64,000 bases of DNA, from NCBI GenBank assembly GCA_015152465.1, contig SUTX01000009.1:1-64000 (forward strand). The letters run 5' to 3'. The notes under the pieces are model-generated. The model ran no database searches. It was not told where the DNA came from and saw only the letters and a list, made by a program, of their open reading frames with translations. This document shows, piece after piece, positions 1 through 10,632 of the stretch. Origin of the DNA: Cyanobacteria bacterium SIG31 (GTDB lineage: Bacteria; Cyanobacteriota; Vampirovibrionia; Gastranaerophilales; Gastranaerophilaceae). How positions within the stretch are numbered: the stretch's first letter is position 1; each line of letters begins with the position of its first letter. The translations under genes were made by a program, and so were the position numbers.

Positions 1-95
1 GATTTTTCAGGAGTTGATGTAGTGATTTCTTGATAATCACTCTTTGTCATACCTCTTTGTCCCGGAGATGTCGGATTAATTTTACGAATTGCCAT
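1..95 (-). CDS. rplB: 50S ribosomal protein L2, N-terminal part (truncated by window edge)
   Basis: Reverse complement of 1-95 reads [31 protein letters not shown], directly downstream of rplW in S10-operon order. Confidence 0.9.
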   Translation of the reverse strand, partial: MAIRKINPTSPGQRGMTKSDYQEITTSTPEK

Positions 96-169
96 TTTTA
101 TTTTCTCCTATTCATATCTTTTTTTTGGCTAATTTTCTTTTCTTTACCGGACTTACACCGGCTTACTCA

Positions 170-478
170 TTATAGAGCAGTTAATTCTTCGATTGGATCG
201 CCTTCGATAGTTACGATTGCTTTCTTAGAAGAATCTGTTCTACCAAATTTGTAACCCATTCTTTTTTCGTGAGATGGCATATAAACTGTGCTAACTTTCT
301 TAACTTTTCTACCAGGAAAAGCTAATTCTACAGCTTGAGCAATTTCAACTTTTGTAGCATTCATATTAACTTCAAAAGTATATTTACCCAATGTGGTTGC
401 CATCATTGATTTTTCTGTAATAATTGGACGTTTGATTACGTCATATAATTTTTCTACGTTTGTTCTATCTTTACTCAT
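170..478 (-). CDS. rplW: 50S ribosomal protein L23
   Basis: ORF with L23 motifs (YDVIKRPIITEKSM...YTFEVN), gene order. Confidence 0.95.
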   Translation of the reverse strand: MSKDRTNVEKLYDVIKRPIITEKSMMATTLGKYTFEVNMNATKVEIAQAVELAFPGRKVKKVSTVYMPSHEKRMGYKFGRTDSSKKAIVTIEGDPIEELTAL

Positions 479-1104
479 TATTGCAACCTTTCTGTAATTA
501 CATTAACAGCGTTTTCAGTCATAACAACGAAATCTGCTTCTAGTAAGTCTTTTACGTTTAAGTTAGTAGGAAGTAACAATTTAACTGATGGAATATTACC
601 TGCTGCTAAGCTTAAGTTTTTATTTTCTTCAGCCATTGTATCTGCAATAACTAGAATCTTACCTGATAATTCTAATGATTTGATGATACCAGCCATTAAT
701 TTTGTTTTTGGTTCTGTAATTGCTGAGAAATCTTTTACTACAACAATTTGTTCTTCTCTAGCAGAAAGAGCTGATTTAAGAGCTAACTTTCTAGCTTTTT
801 GAGGCATATTGATTTCAAAGCTTCTTGGTTTTGGTCCAAATACAACACCACCACCAACGAATAATGGTGAACGAAGAGAACCAGCTCTTGCTCTACCTGT
901 ACCTTTTTGTTTCCAAGGTTTTTTACCACCACCAGAAACTTCAGCTCTTGTTTTTGCAGAAGCTGAACCTTGTCTAGCGTTGTTTAATTGTCTTCTTAAT
1001 GCTAAATGCATTACATGTAAGTTAGGTTCAACACCGAAAACTTCTTTAGCTAAAGAAATTTCGCCTAACTTTTCACCATTTGTATTTAATAATTGTTTTG
1101 TCAT
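478..1104 (-). CDS. rplD: 50S ribosomal protein L4
   Basis: GGGKKPWKQKGTGRARAGSLRSPLFVGGGVVFGPKPR motif. Confidence 0.97.
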   Translation of the reverse strand: MTKQLLNTNGEKLGEISLAKEVFGVEPNLHVMHLALRRQLNNARQGSASAKTRAEVSGGGKKPWKQKGTGRARAGSLRSPLFVGGGVVFGPKPRSFEINMPQKARKLALKSALSAREEQIVVVKDFSAITEPKTKLMAGIIKSLELSGKILVIADTMAEENKNLSLAAGNIPSVKLLLPTNLNVKDLLEADFVVMTENAVNVITERLQ

Positions 1105-1223
1105 TTTACTTTTTCCTTTTGCTTTCCGATTACCCCTTTTCGATTATTCGATTTTATATGGCAATAGCGGATTGTGATTCTACCTCTTGACCACTTGATC
1201 TCTTGATCAGTTGATCACTGTTA

Positions 1224-1859
1224 CTAATTCCATTTTGTTCTGCTTGGAACGATTGTTACTAATTTACCTTCACAACCAGGAACTGAACCTTTTACTAATA
1301 CTAAACCGTTTTCAGTATCAACTTTAACAAGTTTAAGCTTAGTAATTGTAACTCTTTCGTTACCCATGTTACCAGCCATTCTTTTACCTTTGATAACACG
1401 GCTAGGAGTTGTACCTGCACCGATAGAACCTGGTTCTCTGTGGTTTTTAGAACCGTGTCCCATTGGTCCACGTCCAAAGTTCCATCTTTTAACTGTACCT
1501 TGGAATCCTTTACCAATTGAAGTACCAGTAACATCTACTTTTTGAACATCAGCAAGAACTGATAAATCGATTTCTTGACCAACTGTGTAGTCAGAAGGAT
1601 TTTCTACTCTGAATTCTTGTAAATGTCTGTAGTTGTCTAAACCATTTTTCTTAAAGTGACCAATTTCAGCTTTAGTTAAGTGTTTTTCTTTAGCTGCAAT
1701 TGTACCAACTTGTATAGCATTATAACCGTCAGTTTCAACAGTTTTAACTTGAGTAACAACTGTTTTTCCTACTTGAATAACGGTTACAGGAACTGCCAAA
1801 CCTTCTGAATCAAAGATTTGAGTCATTCCAAGTTTCTTTCCTATTACACCTAGTGTCAT
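1224..1859 (-). CDS. rplC: 50S ribosomal protein L3
   Basis: GKKLGMTQIF, GPMGHGSKNHREPGSIG motifs. Confidence 0.97.
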   Translation of the reverse strand: MTLGVIGKKLGMTQIFDSEGLAVPVTVIQVGKTVVTQVKTVETDGYNAIQVGTIAAKEKHLTKAEIGHFKKNGLDNYRHLQEFRVENPSDYTVGQEIDLSVLADVQKVDVTGTSIGKGFQGTVKRWNFGRGPMGHGSKNHREPGSIGAGTTPSRVIKGKRMAGNMGNERVTITKLKLVKVDTENGLVLVKGSVPGCEGKLVTIVPSRTKWN

Positions 1860-2071
1860 GTTTTTTCCTTTCCGACATTAATCTTACGGGGACACAAAGC
1901 CGTGACCTCTTAAAACTATGCCTTACATCTTGCGAGCGCTACCTAATTACTTTACCTTTGGGTTTACCCCCACGTCTTACCTGACGCCGTAGTTCACATT
2001 ATATGCATAATGCTTATTAAGTTTTCAAAAATGTGCTATTTCGGCTAACTACCGGCTAAACCGGTTGCTAT

Positions 2072-2389
2072 CTATAGCTTAACTTCAATATCTACGCCTG
2101 CTGGCAAGTCTAATCTACTCAATTCTTCAGTTGTTTGTTGAGTAGGTTCGTAAATATCGATAATACGTTTATGAGTTCTAATCTCAAAGTGTTCACGAGA
2201 TTTTTTATCAACGTGAGGTGAACGTAATACACAATAAATACGTCTTTTTGTTGGTAAAGGAATAGGACCAGCAACTTTAGCGTCTGTTCTTTTAGCAGTT
2301 TCTACGATTTTTTCAGCTGATACGTCAACTAATTTGTGTTCGTAAGATCTTAAACAAACTCTAATTCTTTGTCTTTTAGCTGTTGTCAT
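2072..2389 (-). CDS. rpsJ: 30S ribosomal protein S10 (start trimmed to [11 protein letters not shown])
   Basis: [15 protein letters not shown]; internal ATG preceded by AGGAAG. Confidence 0.95.
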   Translation of the reverse strand: MTTAKRQRIRVCLRSYEHKLVDVSAEKIVETAKRTDAKVAGPIPLPTKRRIYCVLRSPHVDKKSREHFEIRTHKRIIDIYEPTQQTTEELSRLDLPAGVDIEVKL

Positions 2390-2609
2390 TTTTGCTTCCT
2401 TTATTTTTGTATCTACCATTTCGACCAGTCTGAAAAAGAGACAGTGAGCCTCTTTTAAATTCCGGCTAGTCATAGTTTTCACTATAACATTTTAATCGTA
2501 AAACAAACATAAATTAGAGTCAACAAGGGATTTTGAGTTTATTTCAAATTTTACAAAAGTTTACAAAATTAAAGCGTTAAGCCATTTAGTCATTAGGGCA
2601 TTAAGTTCG

Positions 2610-3401
2610 TTATAAACAAAACTTTTCCATAGCACGCACAAAACCATCTTCATAGACAGAGCTTGTAATATAATCAGCGACCTCTTTTAATTCCTCAGTA
2701 GCGTTTCCCATTGCAACTTTTATACCACCAGCTTGAAGGAGAGCAATATCATTATTTTGGTCACCAATCGTTAAAATCTCTTCTTTTTTTAAGCCCCAAT
2801 AGCGTTGTAAAAACTCCACCGCACATTTCTTTGAAGCTTCAGGATTTGAAAACTCTAAGAAATAAGGCGTCGACTTAACTATATATAAATCAGGAAATTT
2901 TTCTTGTAATTCCTTTTCATAACGAGTTATTCGTTCGGGATCTGAATATTCAATAGCTAACAATTTATTTATTTTATCTTTTTTTATTTCACTGAACTTT
3001 TTAACTGTATGTTCTGTATGCAAATTATTACAATATCGCTGAATTTCATAACAATCTTTTTCTGAATAAAGAATGTCATCGTTATATAAATTTATATGTA
3101 TATTCTCCCCATTTATCCCTGCCCATTCTAAAATTCTTTCAGTTTGTTCTTCTGTTAAATATCTTTCATAAAGTACTTTACCGTTTTCAACAACAAGACC
3201 ACCCTGATAAGAAACAACTGGAGTACTAAGGCCTAAATCTTTAGCAATTTTACTTGCTGCAGCATTCATACGACCAGTAACAAGTACAACTTTTATCCCC
3301 AAATCGTTTAGCCTAGAAATGCAATCCTTTACTTCTTTAGTAAACTCTTTCTCCGGTATAAAAATTGTCCCATCAATATCAGTTGCTACGAGTTTAATCA
3401 T
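2610..3401 (-). CDS. HAD-superfamily Cof-type hydrolase
   Basis: DIDGTIF motif I and GDQNNDIALLQAGGIKVAMGNA motif IV; start trimmed to the ATG following AAGGAAG. Confidence 0.85.
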   Translation of the reverse strand: MIKLVATDIDGTIFIPEKEFTKEVKDCISRLNDLGIKVVLVTGRMNAAASKIAKDLGLSTPVVSYQGGLVVENGKVLYERYLTEEQTERILEWAGINGENIHINLYNDDILYSEKDCYEIQRYCNNLHTEHTVKKFSEIKKDKINKLLAIEYSDPERITRYEKELQEKFPDLYIVKSTPYFLEFSNPEASKKCAVEFLQRYWGLKKEEILTIGDQNNDIALLQAGGIKVAMGNATEELKEVADYITSSVYEDGFVRAMEKFCL

Positions 3402-3411
3402 AAAAACTTCC

Positions 3412-4677
3412 TTAAAGAATTTCTTCTTCAATTAAAATATCATGACCAATATCTTGCATCAATTCTAAATAAGAATAAAAATGTCTAGACATTGTTTCCA
3501 AATATTGCGTTAAAACTTCCTGATGAGCATTTGCGTTAATAATCAAATCTGAATAATTATTTTTAGCATCAATATATCGTTTTGTAGAAAGTTCTACAAT
3601 CTTATTCGAATCAGCAAGAATTTGTTTTGAATACTCCATATTTTCTGCAGAATATTTGAATATATTATAATCTTTCTTTAACTCATATTTAAGTTGGTGT
3701 TCGTAAGCTTTTTTATTCGCCTTGCTTCTTTGTAAAAACAGCTCAGCTTTTTGAATATCTGGCGTAAAGTTATACAAAATAGGTAAATTCATTCCACCAC
3801 CGACAAAAGCACCACCGTAGTGTGGGTTTGCATTTCTATGATATTGCCAAGCGTAGCCACCTGCTATTTCAACATCTGGAATTCTTTGATTCTTTGCAAG
3901 TTTTAATTCGTACTCAGATTTTGCAATATCTTTTTCTGATATTTTAATCATATAACTATATTTAAAAGCTGTTCTTTCTAAAAACTCATAATCAGGGATT
4001 TTAAAATGTAAGAATTTCCAGTCTTCATCTAACAATGAGGATTCTATTGTGTCATACATTACATCTTGATTACCAGTATTTAATATCTTATTTAGTTCAA
4101 ATTGTTTAGCTAGCATATTGGCGTGAGCTCGATTCACAGCAATTTTTTGGGTTGCATATTGTATATCAGCTTTCAGGTTATCTATCTCATAAGATGAATG
4201 TTTAGGTCTGTCAGTTGTAATCTTAACTAAAGTTTCAAAAAGTTTTAAGCGCTCTTCTTGAATTCTATAGACTGATTTTGCGTATAAAACATCAAAGTAC
4301 GCTTGCATTATTTGAAGCTTAAAGTTATGTTCAAATTGTTTTAGCTCGGTTTCCTTAAGGCTATAATTTTCCAAAGCTGCTTTTTTGCGCAACCCACGTT
4401 TTAAAACCTCAATAGGCAAGGCCAAGCCGGCTTGCGAGCAATTCCCCAATGCAACATTGCCAATTACAACATTTGACTGAATCTGAGGATTTTGTAATCT
4501 ATTAGCTATTTTTATATCTTTTTTTACAGCATCCAACTCTAAACGTTTTATCTTAATATCTTGGTTTTGTTCTAAAGCTACTTCTATAATAGAATCTAAA
4601 TCAAGATTCTGCACTACAGAATATGCAGGTAAATAATTCAATAGTAAAAAAGTTAGTGTAATAATAAATCTCTTCAT
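3412..4677 (-). CDS. TolC-type outer membrane efflux protein
   Basis: Signal-like N-terminus, long amphipathic coiled-coil pattern, LDLDSIIEVALEQNQDIK start typical of OEP family. Confidence 0.75.
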   Translation of the reverse strand: MKRFIITLTFLLLNYLPAYSVVQNLDLDSIIEVALEQNQDIKIKRLELDAVKKDIKIANRLQNPQIQSNVVIGNVALGNCSQAGLALPIEVLKRGLRKKAALENYSLKETELKQFEHNFKLQIMQAYFDVLYAKSVYRIQEERLKLFETLVKITTDRPKHSSYEIDNLKADIQYATQKIAVNRAHANMLAKQFELNKILNTGNQDVMYDTIESSLLDEDWKFLHFKIPDYEFLERTAFKYSYMIKISEKDIAKSEYELKLAKNQRIPDVEIAGGYAWQYHRNANPHYGGAFVGGGMNLPILYNFTPDIQKAELFLQRSKANKKAYEHQLKYELKKDYNIFKYSAENMEYSKQILADSNKIVELSTKRYIDAKNNYSDLIINANAHQEVLTQYLETMSRHFYSYLELMQDIGHDILIEEEIL

Positions 4678-4696
4678 ATAAAAATTTTAACACAAA

Positions 4697-4722
4697 CAAA
4701 AAAAAGCTCCTGAGCGGAGCTG
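4697..4722 (-). terminator. Rho-independent-like terminator
   Basis: GCTCC-GCTCA-GGAGC followed by a T run on minus strand, after the 4768-5220 ORF. Confidence 0.65.
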
Positions 4723-4767
4723 AAAATTGGTTAATTAATAAGGTATTTGATAAGGTTAATAAGAAAT

Positions 4768-5220
4768 TTATTTTTTAAACCAGTTTAAAGGGTTTATCTT
4801 TGACCAAAAACTACTAGTTGTTGCAGCTGGTGTTCCTGTAACAGCAGCAGGAGGTTTCTTACCCTTAAATAAACAAGCTAACGTTCCAGCAACTATTGCA
4901 GCCCCTACTAGACCCTTTATAATTGTTGGAGTATTTGAAATTTTATCTTTAGCATTCTTTGCAGAATCTAAAATATTTTCTCTAAAACTTTTACCATTAT
5001 TTTCACCATAATATGGATTAAATCTTGTATAAGAATCTACAGCATAAGTGTCATATAAAGATCCTTGTTTTGCAGCATTAAGATATTGAACGCCATTCAT
5101 ATACTGTGGATATTGTCCATAAGCTCCCGCCATAGGTGGCATATAATAAGCCTCATATGGAATATGATTAATAATACCGTTATGATATAAATAATCTAAT
5201 GAGCCCGGTAATACTGCCAT
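4768..5220 (-). CDS. Hypothetical Tyr/Met/Gly-rich protein with C-terminal TM segment
   Basis: ORF with GLVGAAIVAGTLACLF hydrophobic segment; no family recognised. Confidence 0.6.
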   Translation of the reverse strand: MAVLPGSLDYLYHNGIINHIPYEAYYMPPMAGAYGQYPQYMNGVQYLNAAKQGSLYDTYAVDSYTRFNPYYGENNGKSFRENILDSAKNAKDKISNTPTIIKGLVGAAIVAGTLACLFKGKKPPAAVTGTPAATTSSFWSKINPLNWFKK

Positions 5221-5320
5221 TTTTCAACCTTTAAATTAACACTAACACTTACATATATATAAAGAATTTATCGGTCAAAAAATTGCCTATTTCATCTTAG
5301 AATGTAAAGTTTTATTAAAA

Positions 5321-6349
5321 TTAACTCTCTGAATCCTTTTCCATCGCTCGTTTCAAAATATTTCTATCAAGTTTTTTAGAAGTTAATTTTTTATGAGATT
5401 CTTCCATAAGCTTATCACTCGGGCGTTTAGATTTGGATTTTTTCTTAGAGTCTGTATTAACTCCAAGCTTGCCTCCATTCAAGCTTTTATACCAAACTCC
5501 ACAAAGAATAGAGCGTAAAGGCAATGTGTATTGAATAAATATTTGAGCTATAAAACTTGAAACTACAAACATTGCAACTTCATCAAGCTTTAATGGAGGC
5601 AAATATATATATGCCAAAATATTATTCCATTCTGCAATAGGAAGCAACATTATAAAAGGTTTAGTCAAGTTAGATAAAGCGAGAGTGATATGCGTATAAT
5701 CACAAAAAACTTTAGCAATTTGAGGTATTAAAAAATAAGTTAAAGCTCCTACAAGAGCAATTAATAAAAATGTAGATGCGAAATGCCCTTTTACTAATTC
5801 CAAACTTCTCTTTGCACAACCAAGAGGAGTTTGTTCAGGTTCAAATGTAAACACTTGGAATATAAGTACAAAGAAAATTGCAAATACAGCACAAGGAACC
5901 CAGAAAAAAGGAATTAGGGAAAGTAACGAAAATAGCCCTACAAGAGCCCATAGTCCAACAAATGACACTGTTCTTCGTTTAATCAATTCAGTATGTGCGT
6001 CAAAGTCATATACTTTACCAGATTTAATCATATTTTCTAGCATCGAATTAACAGCCCCATAAGCTACAAGATATTCCCAAAAAGCTTTCAAAAAAATCGT
6101 TAGGCCTGGCAAACAGATTAAAATCGCAAATAATAATAAAGTACTAAAATCATTTAATGCTGGAATTTTTTTAGCTAAGTTTGGAAGATTTATCGCGTAA
6201 AAATAAGAGAGAACTAGAGTTAGCAACAAGCCTAAAAACTGCCCCAAAACAGGAAATGTCATGTATTTAACAAACTTATCAAAATTTGAAAAATATAATT
6301 TTAAAGCTTCTGCAAATATATAAATCGGCGAGTTTTTCTTTTTTGACAT
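5321..6349 (-). CDS. Polytopic integral membrane protein
   Basis: Multiple hydrophobic segments; start trimmed to MSKKKNSP after AGAGAGG. Confidence 0.65.
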   Translation of the reverse strand: MSKKKNSPIYIFAEALKLYFSNFDKFVKYMTFPVLGQFLGLLLTLVLSYFYAINLPNLAKKIPALNDFSTLLLFAILICLPGLTIFLKAFWEYLVAYGAVNSMLENMIKSGKVYDFDAHTELIKRRTVSFVGLWALVGLFSLLSLIPFFWVPCAVFAIFFVLIFQVFTFEPEQTPLGCAKRSLELVKGHFASTFLLIALVGALTYFLIPQIAKVFCDYTHITLALSNLTKPFIMLLPIAEWNNILAYIYLPPLKLDEVAMFVVSSFIAQIFIQYTLPLRSILCGVWYKSLNGGKLGVNTDSKKKSKSKRPSDKLMEESHKKLTSKKLDRNILKRAMEKDSES

Positions 6350-6407
6350 CACTAAACCTCTCTGCAATAGTAAACAATAAGGTTTTATTTACCACTTTCT
6401 CCTCTTA

Positions 6408-7052
6408 TTGTATTATAAAACTATGAAAAACTTAAGAGATTTACTAAATAGTTTTACAAAAGAAGATTATGAGAATGGAAAAATCAATCTTCACATACAC
6501 ACAATGCACTCTGATGGAGAAGGGAATGCAGGAGATATTTTATCTGCAGCAAAAGAAAAAGACTACAAATTAATATCTATTACTGATCACAATACAATTG
6601 AAGCTCATAAAATTTTAAAAAATGAGATTTTATTAACAGGAATTGAATTTGATTGCTGGTTTGGCTATGTTTATATCCATTTATTAGCTTATGGTATTGA
6701 TATTAATTGTCCAGAGCTTAAAAACTTTTTAGCAAAAACTAAAAAAGACACCGAAGATGTTTTACCAAGACTTTTTACAAAACGAAATGTTAAAAAACTT
6801 ATTGAAGCAATACACCATGCCGGAGGAATTGCTGTTTTAGCACACCCAGCTTGTTGTTGGGCAATAAGCTTAGAGAAACTAATAACAGATTTAAAAAACA
6901 TAGGTTTGGACGGAGTCGAAACTTATTATCCATACCCAAAATTCAGAGGAATTCTCAAATTCCATTCTGCCCAAAAAGTTATAAAAATTGCTGAAAAATA
7001 TCCAGACCTAATTAAAACCGGCGGAACGGATTTTCATGGAAAGGAATTTTAA
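6408..7052 (+). CDS. PHP-domain phosphoesterase
   Basis: NLHIHTMHSDGEG, ITDHNT, LAHPA, GGTDFHG motifs; alternative start at 6423. Confidence 0.8.
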   Translation: MYYKTMKNLRDLLNSFTKEDYENGKINLHIHTMHSDGEGNAGDILSAAKEKDYKLISITDHNTIEAHKILKNEILLTGIEFDCWFGYVYIHLLAYGIDINCPELKNFLAKTKKDTEDVLPRLFTKRNVKKLIEAIHHAGGIAVLAHPACCWAISLEKLITDLKNIGLDGVETYYPYPKFRGILKFHSAQKVIKIAEKYPDLIKTGGTDFHGKEF

Positions 7053-7174
7053 AAAAGGTTCATTTTAATTCTCCTACCATACTATCCTCAAAGATTAATA
7101 ATTTACCTAACAAGAGAATTTTTTTTAGCATATCACGCTTATAAAATATTTTTGTTAAAACTTGAGGAGGATAT

Positions 7175-8014
7175 ATGACTAGTATTTACACTGCGCCTGT
7201 TTATAAGTTAGAAGATTTAAACAACATTTTTATTGAACTTACTGCTAAAAATTGTAACCATAGGTGTTCAAGCTGCTACATTAAATTTGAAAACAGTTTT
7301 TCCCTAAATAAAACTGTAAAAGATTTTATCTCAATCGACAAAATTAAAGAAGCTCTTACTGAAACAAAAAATGAGAACCTACATTGCATTTACTTAACAG
7401 GCGCAGAGCCTATGACACATCCTGATTTCAATTCTATTCTTAGACTTTGTCTTAAAAGATGTAATGTTTGCATTTGCACAAATGGAAGTTTTTTAAACGA
7501 GAAAAAAATCCGTTTTCTTAATAAAGTTGAATCAGAAGGGCATAATCAAATTTTCTTTAAGCTTTCATTAACTCATTTTAATGAACTTGAAAATGACAAA
7601 GTAAAATATAGAGGGAATTTTCGACAAACAATTTTTGCACTAAAAACACTTTCAAGATACAACTTCAACTCTGTATTAACCATTCAAAACCACTATAACT
7701 TGGATATTTGTAATATTAAAAATCAGTTTGACAATATTTTTAAAGAACATGAAATACATAATACAGATTTACAAATAATATGTTCATACCCAGACTTCGA
7801 AGACAAAAATTTCACAACACAAGCACTTGAAACCGACTGTAAATATGGAAGAACATTAGCATCGAATGGCATTTATTCTTGTCCTTTTTTGGCAAATGAT
7901 TACAGAGGAAGAGTTGGATCTTCATTCAAAAATTATTCAAAAATTTTTACCGCAGAAACTGATTTCTGTGCAACATGCTCAAAAAACAATAACTTCATGT
8001 TTACAATCGGATAA
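7175..8014 (+). CDS. Radical SAM protein with Cys-rich (SPASM/twitch-like) C-terminus
   Basis: CNHRCSSCY (CX3CX2C), YLTGAEP; C-terminal DCKYG...CPF...CATC cysteines; SD GGAGG. Confidence 0.8.
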   Translation: MTSIYTAPVYKLEDLNNIFIELTAKNCNHRCSSCYIKFENSFSLNKTVKDFISIDKIKEALTETKNENLHCIYLTGAEPMTHPDFNSILRLCLKRCNVCICTNGSFLNEKKIRFLNKVESEGHNQIFFKLSLTHFNELENDKVKYRGNFRQTIFALKTLSRYNFNSVLTIQNHYNLDICNIKNQFDNIFKEHEIHNTDLQIICSYPDFEDKNFTTQALETDCKYGRTLASNGIYSCPFLANDYRGRVGSSFKNYSKIFTAETDFCATCSKNNNFMFTIG

Positions 8015-8204
8015 ATCTCATACTTCTTTTTTGATATATATAAACCTTATATAAAAGACAAAGAGATAATTTGATGCCTAAAACTAAGTAAACAATTGTA
8101 ACATTATTCAGAATAACTAATACTTAAGAATTATTTTTTTGATACTATTATGTTATAAATAATAACGTAAAAATATATATCCGTAGAAATGAATGGAGGC
8201 AAAA

Positions 8205-9923
8205 ATGTCAGTAGGACAATTCGTATTTATGTTACATAGCCATTTGCCATATTATAGAAAGGCTGGAATGTGGCCTTTTGGAGAAGAAAATCTCTATGAA
8301 TGTATGGCAGAGACCTACGTTCCTCTATTAAATGCGATTTCTGAGTTACACGACGAAGGAATTAAAGCAAAATTAACGGTTGGTATTACCCCAATCCTTG
8401 CAGAGCAATTGGCAGATGAACACTTACAACATGGTTTTGTTGAATATATTGATTCAAGAATCAAGTCTGTATCAAAAGATTTGGAAAGATATCCAGATCC
8501 TAAGGTTGCTCATTCTCAACACTTAAAATATTTGGCAAAATATTATTTCGATTTATGGAACAAGTTAAGAGATGATTTCGTAAACAAATACGAGATGGAC
8601 TTAATCAAATATTTCAAAAAATACCAAGATTTGGGTTGTATTGAAATTACAACATCAGGTGCTACACATGGATTCTCTCCATTACTAGCTACTGATAGCA
8701 ACTTGAATGCTCAGTTTAAAGTTGGTCAAGATACAACAACAAGATTGTTCGGGAAAAAAGCTATGGGAGCTTGGCTTCCTGAATGCGCATACCGTCAAGG
8801 TTATGAGTATGTTGGAAAAGATGGCAAAAAACATTGGAGACCAGCTATCGAAGTAACGCTTCAAAATAATGATATTCATTACTTCTTTACAGAATCACAT
8901 GTAATAGAAGGTGGAAATTCAATCGGAAATAGACGTGTAATTGGTATGTATGGCAACATTGAATACATTCCACTACCTGAAAGACCTGCTACAGGATATG
9001 ATACATATTCAGCATACTGGTTGCCTGATGCACAAGTTGCAGTTATGGGACGTAACGACAGAGCTGGTTACCAAGTTTGGTCAGCTGCTGACGGCTACCC
9101 AGGAGATGGCTGTTTTAGAGAATTCCACAAAAAAGATGATAAATCAGGTATGCACTACTGGAGAATAACTTCACCTACAACAGATTTAGGTGACAAGATG
9201 CTCTATGACCCAGTTCTTGCTATGAACAAAATCAACGAAAACTCAGATCATTATACAACAATGATTTACCACTTATTAAACGATTATAAAAAAGCTAAAA
9301 ACAAAGATGGTTTAGTAATGGTATCATTTGATACCGAGCTATTCGGTCACTGGTGGTTTGAAGGTGTTGAATTTATTAAACAAGTTGTTAAAAAATTCAA
9401 CGATTATCTTCCAGAAGTAGAAAGACTTACTGCTGGTGAATACGTTACCAAATACCCACCAAAAGAAGCAATTCAAATCCCAGAATCTTCATGGGGTCAA
9501 GGTGGACACTTCTATGTTTGGATGAACCACTTGACAGAATGGATGTGGCCTATTATTCATTCTTGCGAAAAACGTATGAGTGCAATTACTGATAATTACG
9601 CAGAAAAACCTGAAGATAAACTATTATTAAGAGCTCTAAGCCAGTTGGCTCGTGAAAACTTACTTCTACAATCTTCAGACTGGCCTTTCTTAATTACTAC
9701 ATGGCAAGCAAAGGATTATGCTACTGACAGATTCAATGAGCACGTTGAAAGATTTAGCCTAATCGCTGATATGATTGAAGCAGGTTCTATTGATGAAGCT
9801 AAGCTTTCTGAAATTGAATCAATTGATAACTGTTTCCCTGAAATTGATTACAGGGTTTATCAATCAATTACAGAGGGCGTTATTCCACAACAAGAAAAGA
9901 AACTTGCGCCATTATATAAATAA
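8205..9923 (+). CDS. Glycoside hydrolase family 57 (alpha-glucan branching-enzyme-like)
   Basis: FVFMLHSHLPYYRKAG, WLPECAYR, SFDTELFGHWWFEG motifs; SD GGAGG before ATG 8205. Confidence 0.85.
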   Translation: MSVGQFVFMLHSHLPYYRKAGMWPFGEENLYECMAETYVPLLNAISELHDEGIKAKLTVGITPILAEQLADEHLQHGFVEYIDSRIKSVSKDLERYPDPKVAHSQHLKYLAKYYFDLWNKLRDDFVNKYEMDLIKYFKKYQDLGCIEITTSGATHGFSPLLATDSNLNAQFKVGQDTTTRLFGKKAMGAWLPECAYRQGYEYVGKDGKKHWRPAIEVTLQNNDIHYFFTESHVIEGGNSIGNRRVIGMYGNIEYIPLPERPATGYDTYSAYWLPDAQVAVMGRNDRAGYQVWSAADGYPGDGCFREFHKKDDKSGMHYWRITSPTTDLGDKMLYDPVLAMNKINENSDHYTTMIYHLLNDYKKAKNKDGLVMVSFDTELFGHWWFEGVEFIKQVVKKFNDYLPEVERLTAGEYVTKYPPKEAIQIPESSWGQGGHFYVWMNHLTEWMWPIIHSCEKRMSAITDNYAEKPEDKLLLRALSQLARENLLLQSSDWPFLITTWQAKDYATDRFNEHVERFSLIADMIEAGSIDEAKLSEIESIDNCFPEIDYRVYQSITEGVIPQQEKKLAPLYK

Positions 9924-9942
9924 AATCTGAATAGGTTAATAG

Positions 9943-9985
9943 ATAACACAAAGGGCAAAATCTATGATTTTGCCCTTTGTGTTAT
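9943..9985. terminator. Bidirectional rho-independent terminator
   Basis: ATAACACAAAGGGCAAAATC-TATG-ATTTTGCCCTTTGTGTTAT near-perfect hairpin followed by T run. Confidence 0.9.
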
Positions 9986-9998
9986 TTTTTTATAAAAG

Positions 9999-10253
9999 TT
10001 AAACAATTTTAACAAACAATTCTCCACAATTTTCCGGTAAATTTTTTGTTAAATTTTCTAATTTTGTAACATAGTGTTCTCTCATTGATTGCGTTGTTGG
10101 ATTATTACCGAATTCACAACCTCCAAGAGGTCTACCTTCTTTTAAAATTGTAACTGATTTAGTAATAGGGTTTTTTATTTTTTCCGCTACTATTGCCATA
10201 TTTTCAGCATTGAGTTTAATCATAATATATTCCTTTCGATTACTACTACACAT
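9999..10253 (-). CDS. Hypothetical small protein
   Basis: ORF; probable start at MIKLNAENMAIV after AGGAA. Confidence 0.5.
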   Translation of the reverse strand: MCSSNRKEYIMIKLNAENMAIVAEKIKNPITKSVTILKEGRPLGGCEFGNNPTTQSMREHYVTKLENLTKNLPENCGELFVKIV

Positions 10254-10296
10254 TTTAAATAAAACAACTAAAGAATAAAAATTGCTTTTAAAACAA

Positions 10297-10335
10297 AAAA
10301 GAGTGTAATATTTTGTAATATAACACTCTTTTTAA
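10297..10335 (-). terminator. Rho-independent terminator after rpmA
   Basis: AAAGAGTGT...ACACTCTTT hairpin with T run. Confidence 0.8.
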
Positions 10336-10352
10336 ATTGAAAATTACTAATC

Positions 10353-10607
10353 TTATACAGCGTATACAGAAACTTGTTTTCTATCACGTCTGTGAGATTC
10401 AAATTTTACTTGACCGTCAATCAAAGCAAATAAAGTATCATCAGAACCAATACCTACATTGTTACCAGGATGAACCTTAGTACCTCTTTGGCGAACCAAG
10501 ATATTACCAGCTTTTACGATTTCTCCACCAAACTTTTTAACGCCTAAACGCTTCGCTTCTGAATCACGACCGTTACGGGTGGAACCCATACCTTTCTTAT
10601 GTGCCAT
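10353..10607 (-). CDS. rpmA: 50S ribosomal protein L27
   Basis: [29 protein letters not shown]. Confidence 0.97.
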   Translation of the reverse strand: MAHKKGMGSTRNGRDSEAKRLGVKKFGGEIVKAGNILVRQRGTKVHPGNNVGIGSDDTLFALIDGQVKFESHRRDRKQVSVYAV

Positions 10608-10632
10608 TTTTATTCTCCTTTTTTTTATAATC

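Noticed and set aside
1301-1534. Opposite/alternate-frame ORFs within ribosomal and other conserved genes (e.g. 809-1177, 1301-1534, 59263-59445)
   Set aside because: Completely embedded in strongly supported genes and without recognisable products.
7050-7175. RiPP precursor peptide upstream of the radical SAM gene
   Set aside because: No small ORF with leader/core character or SD found in the gap on either strand.
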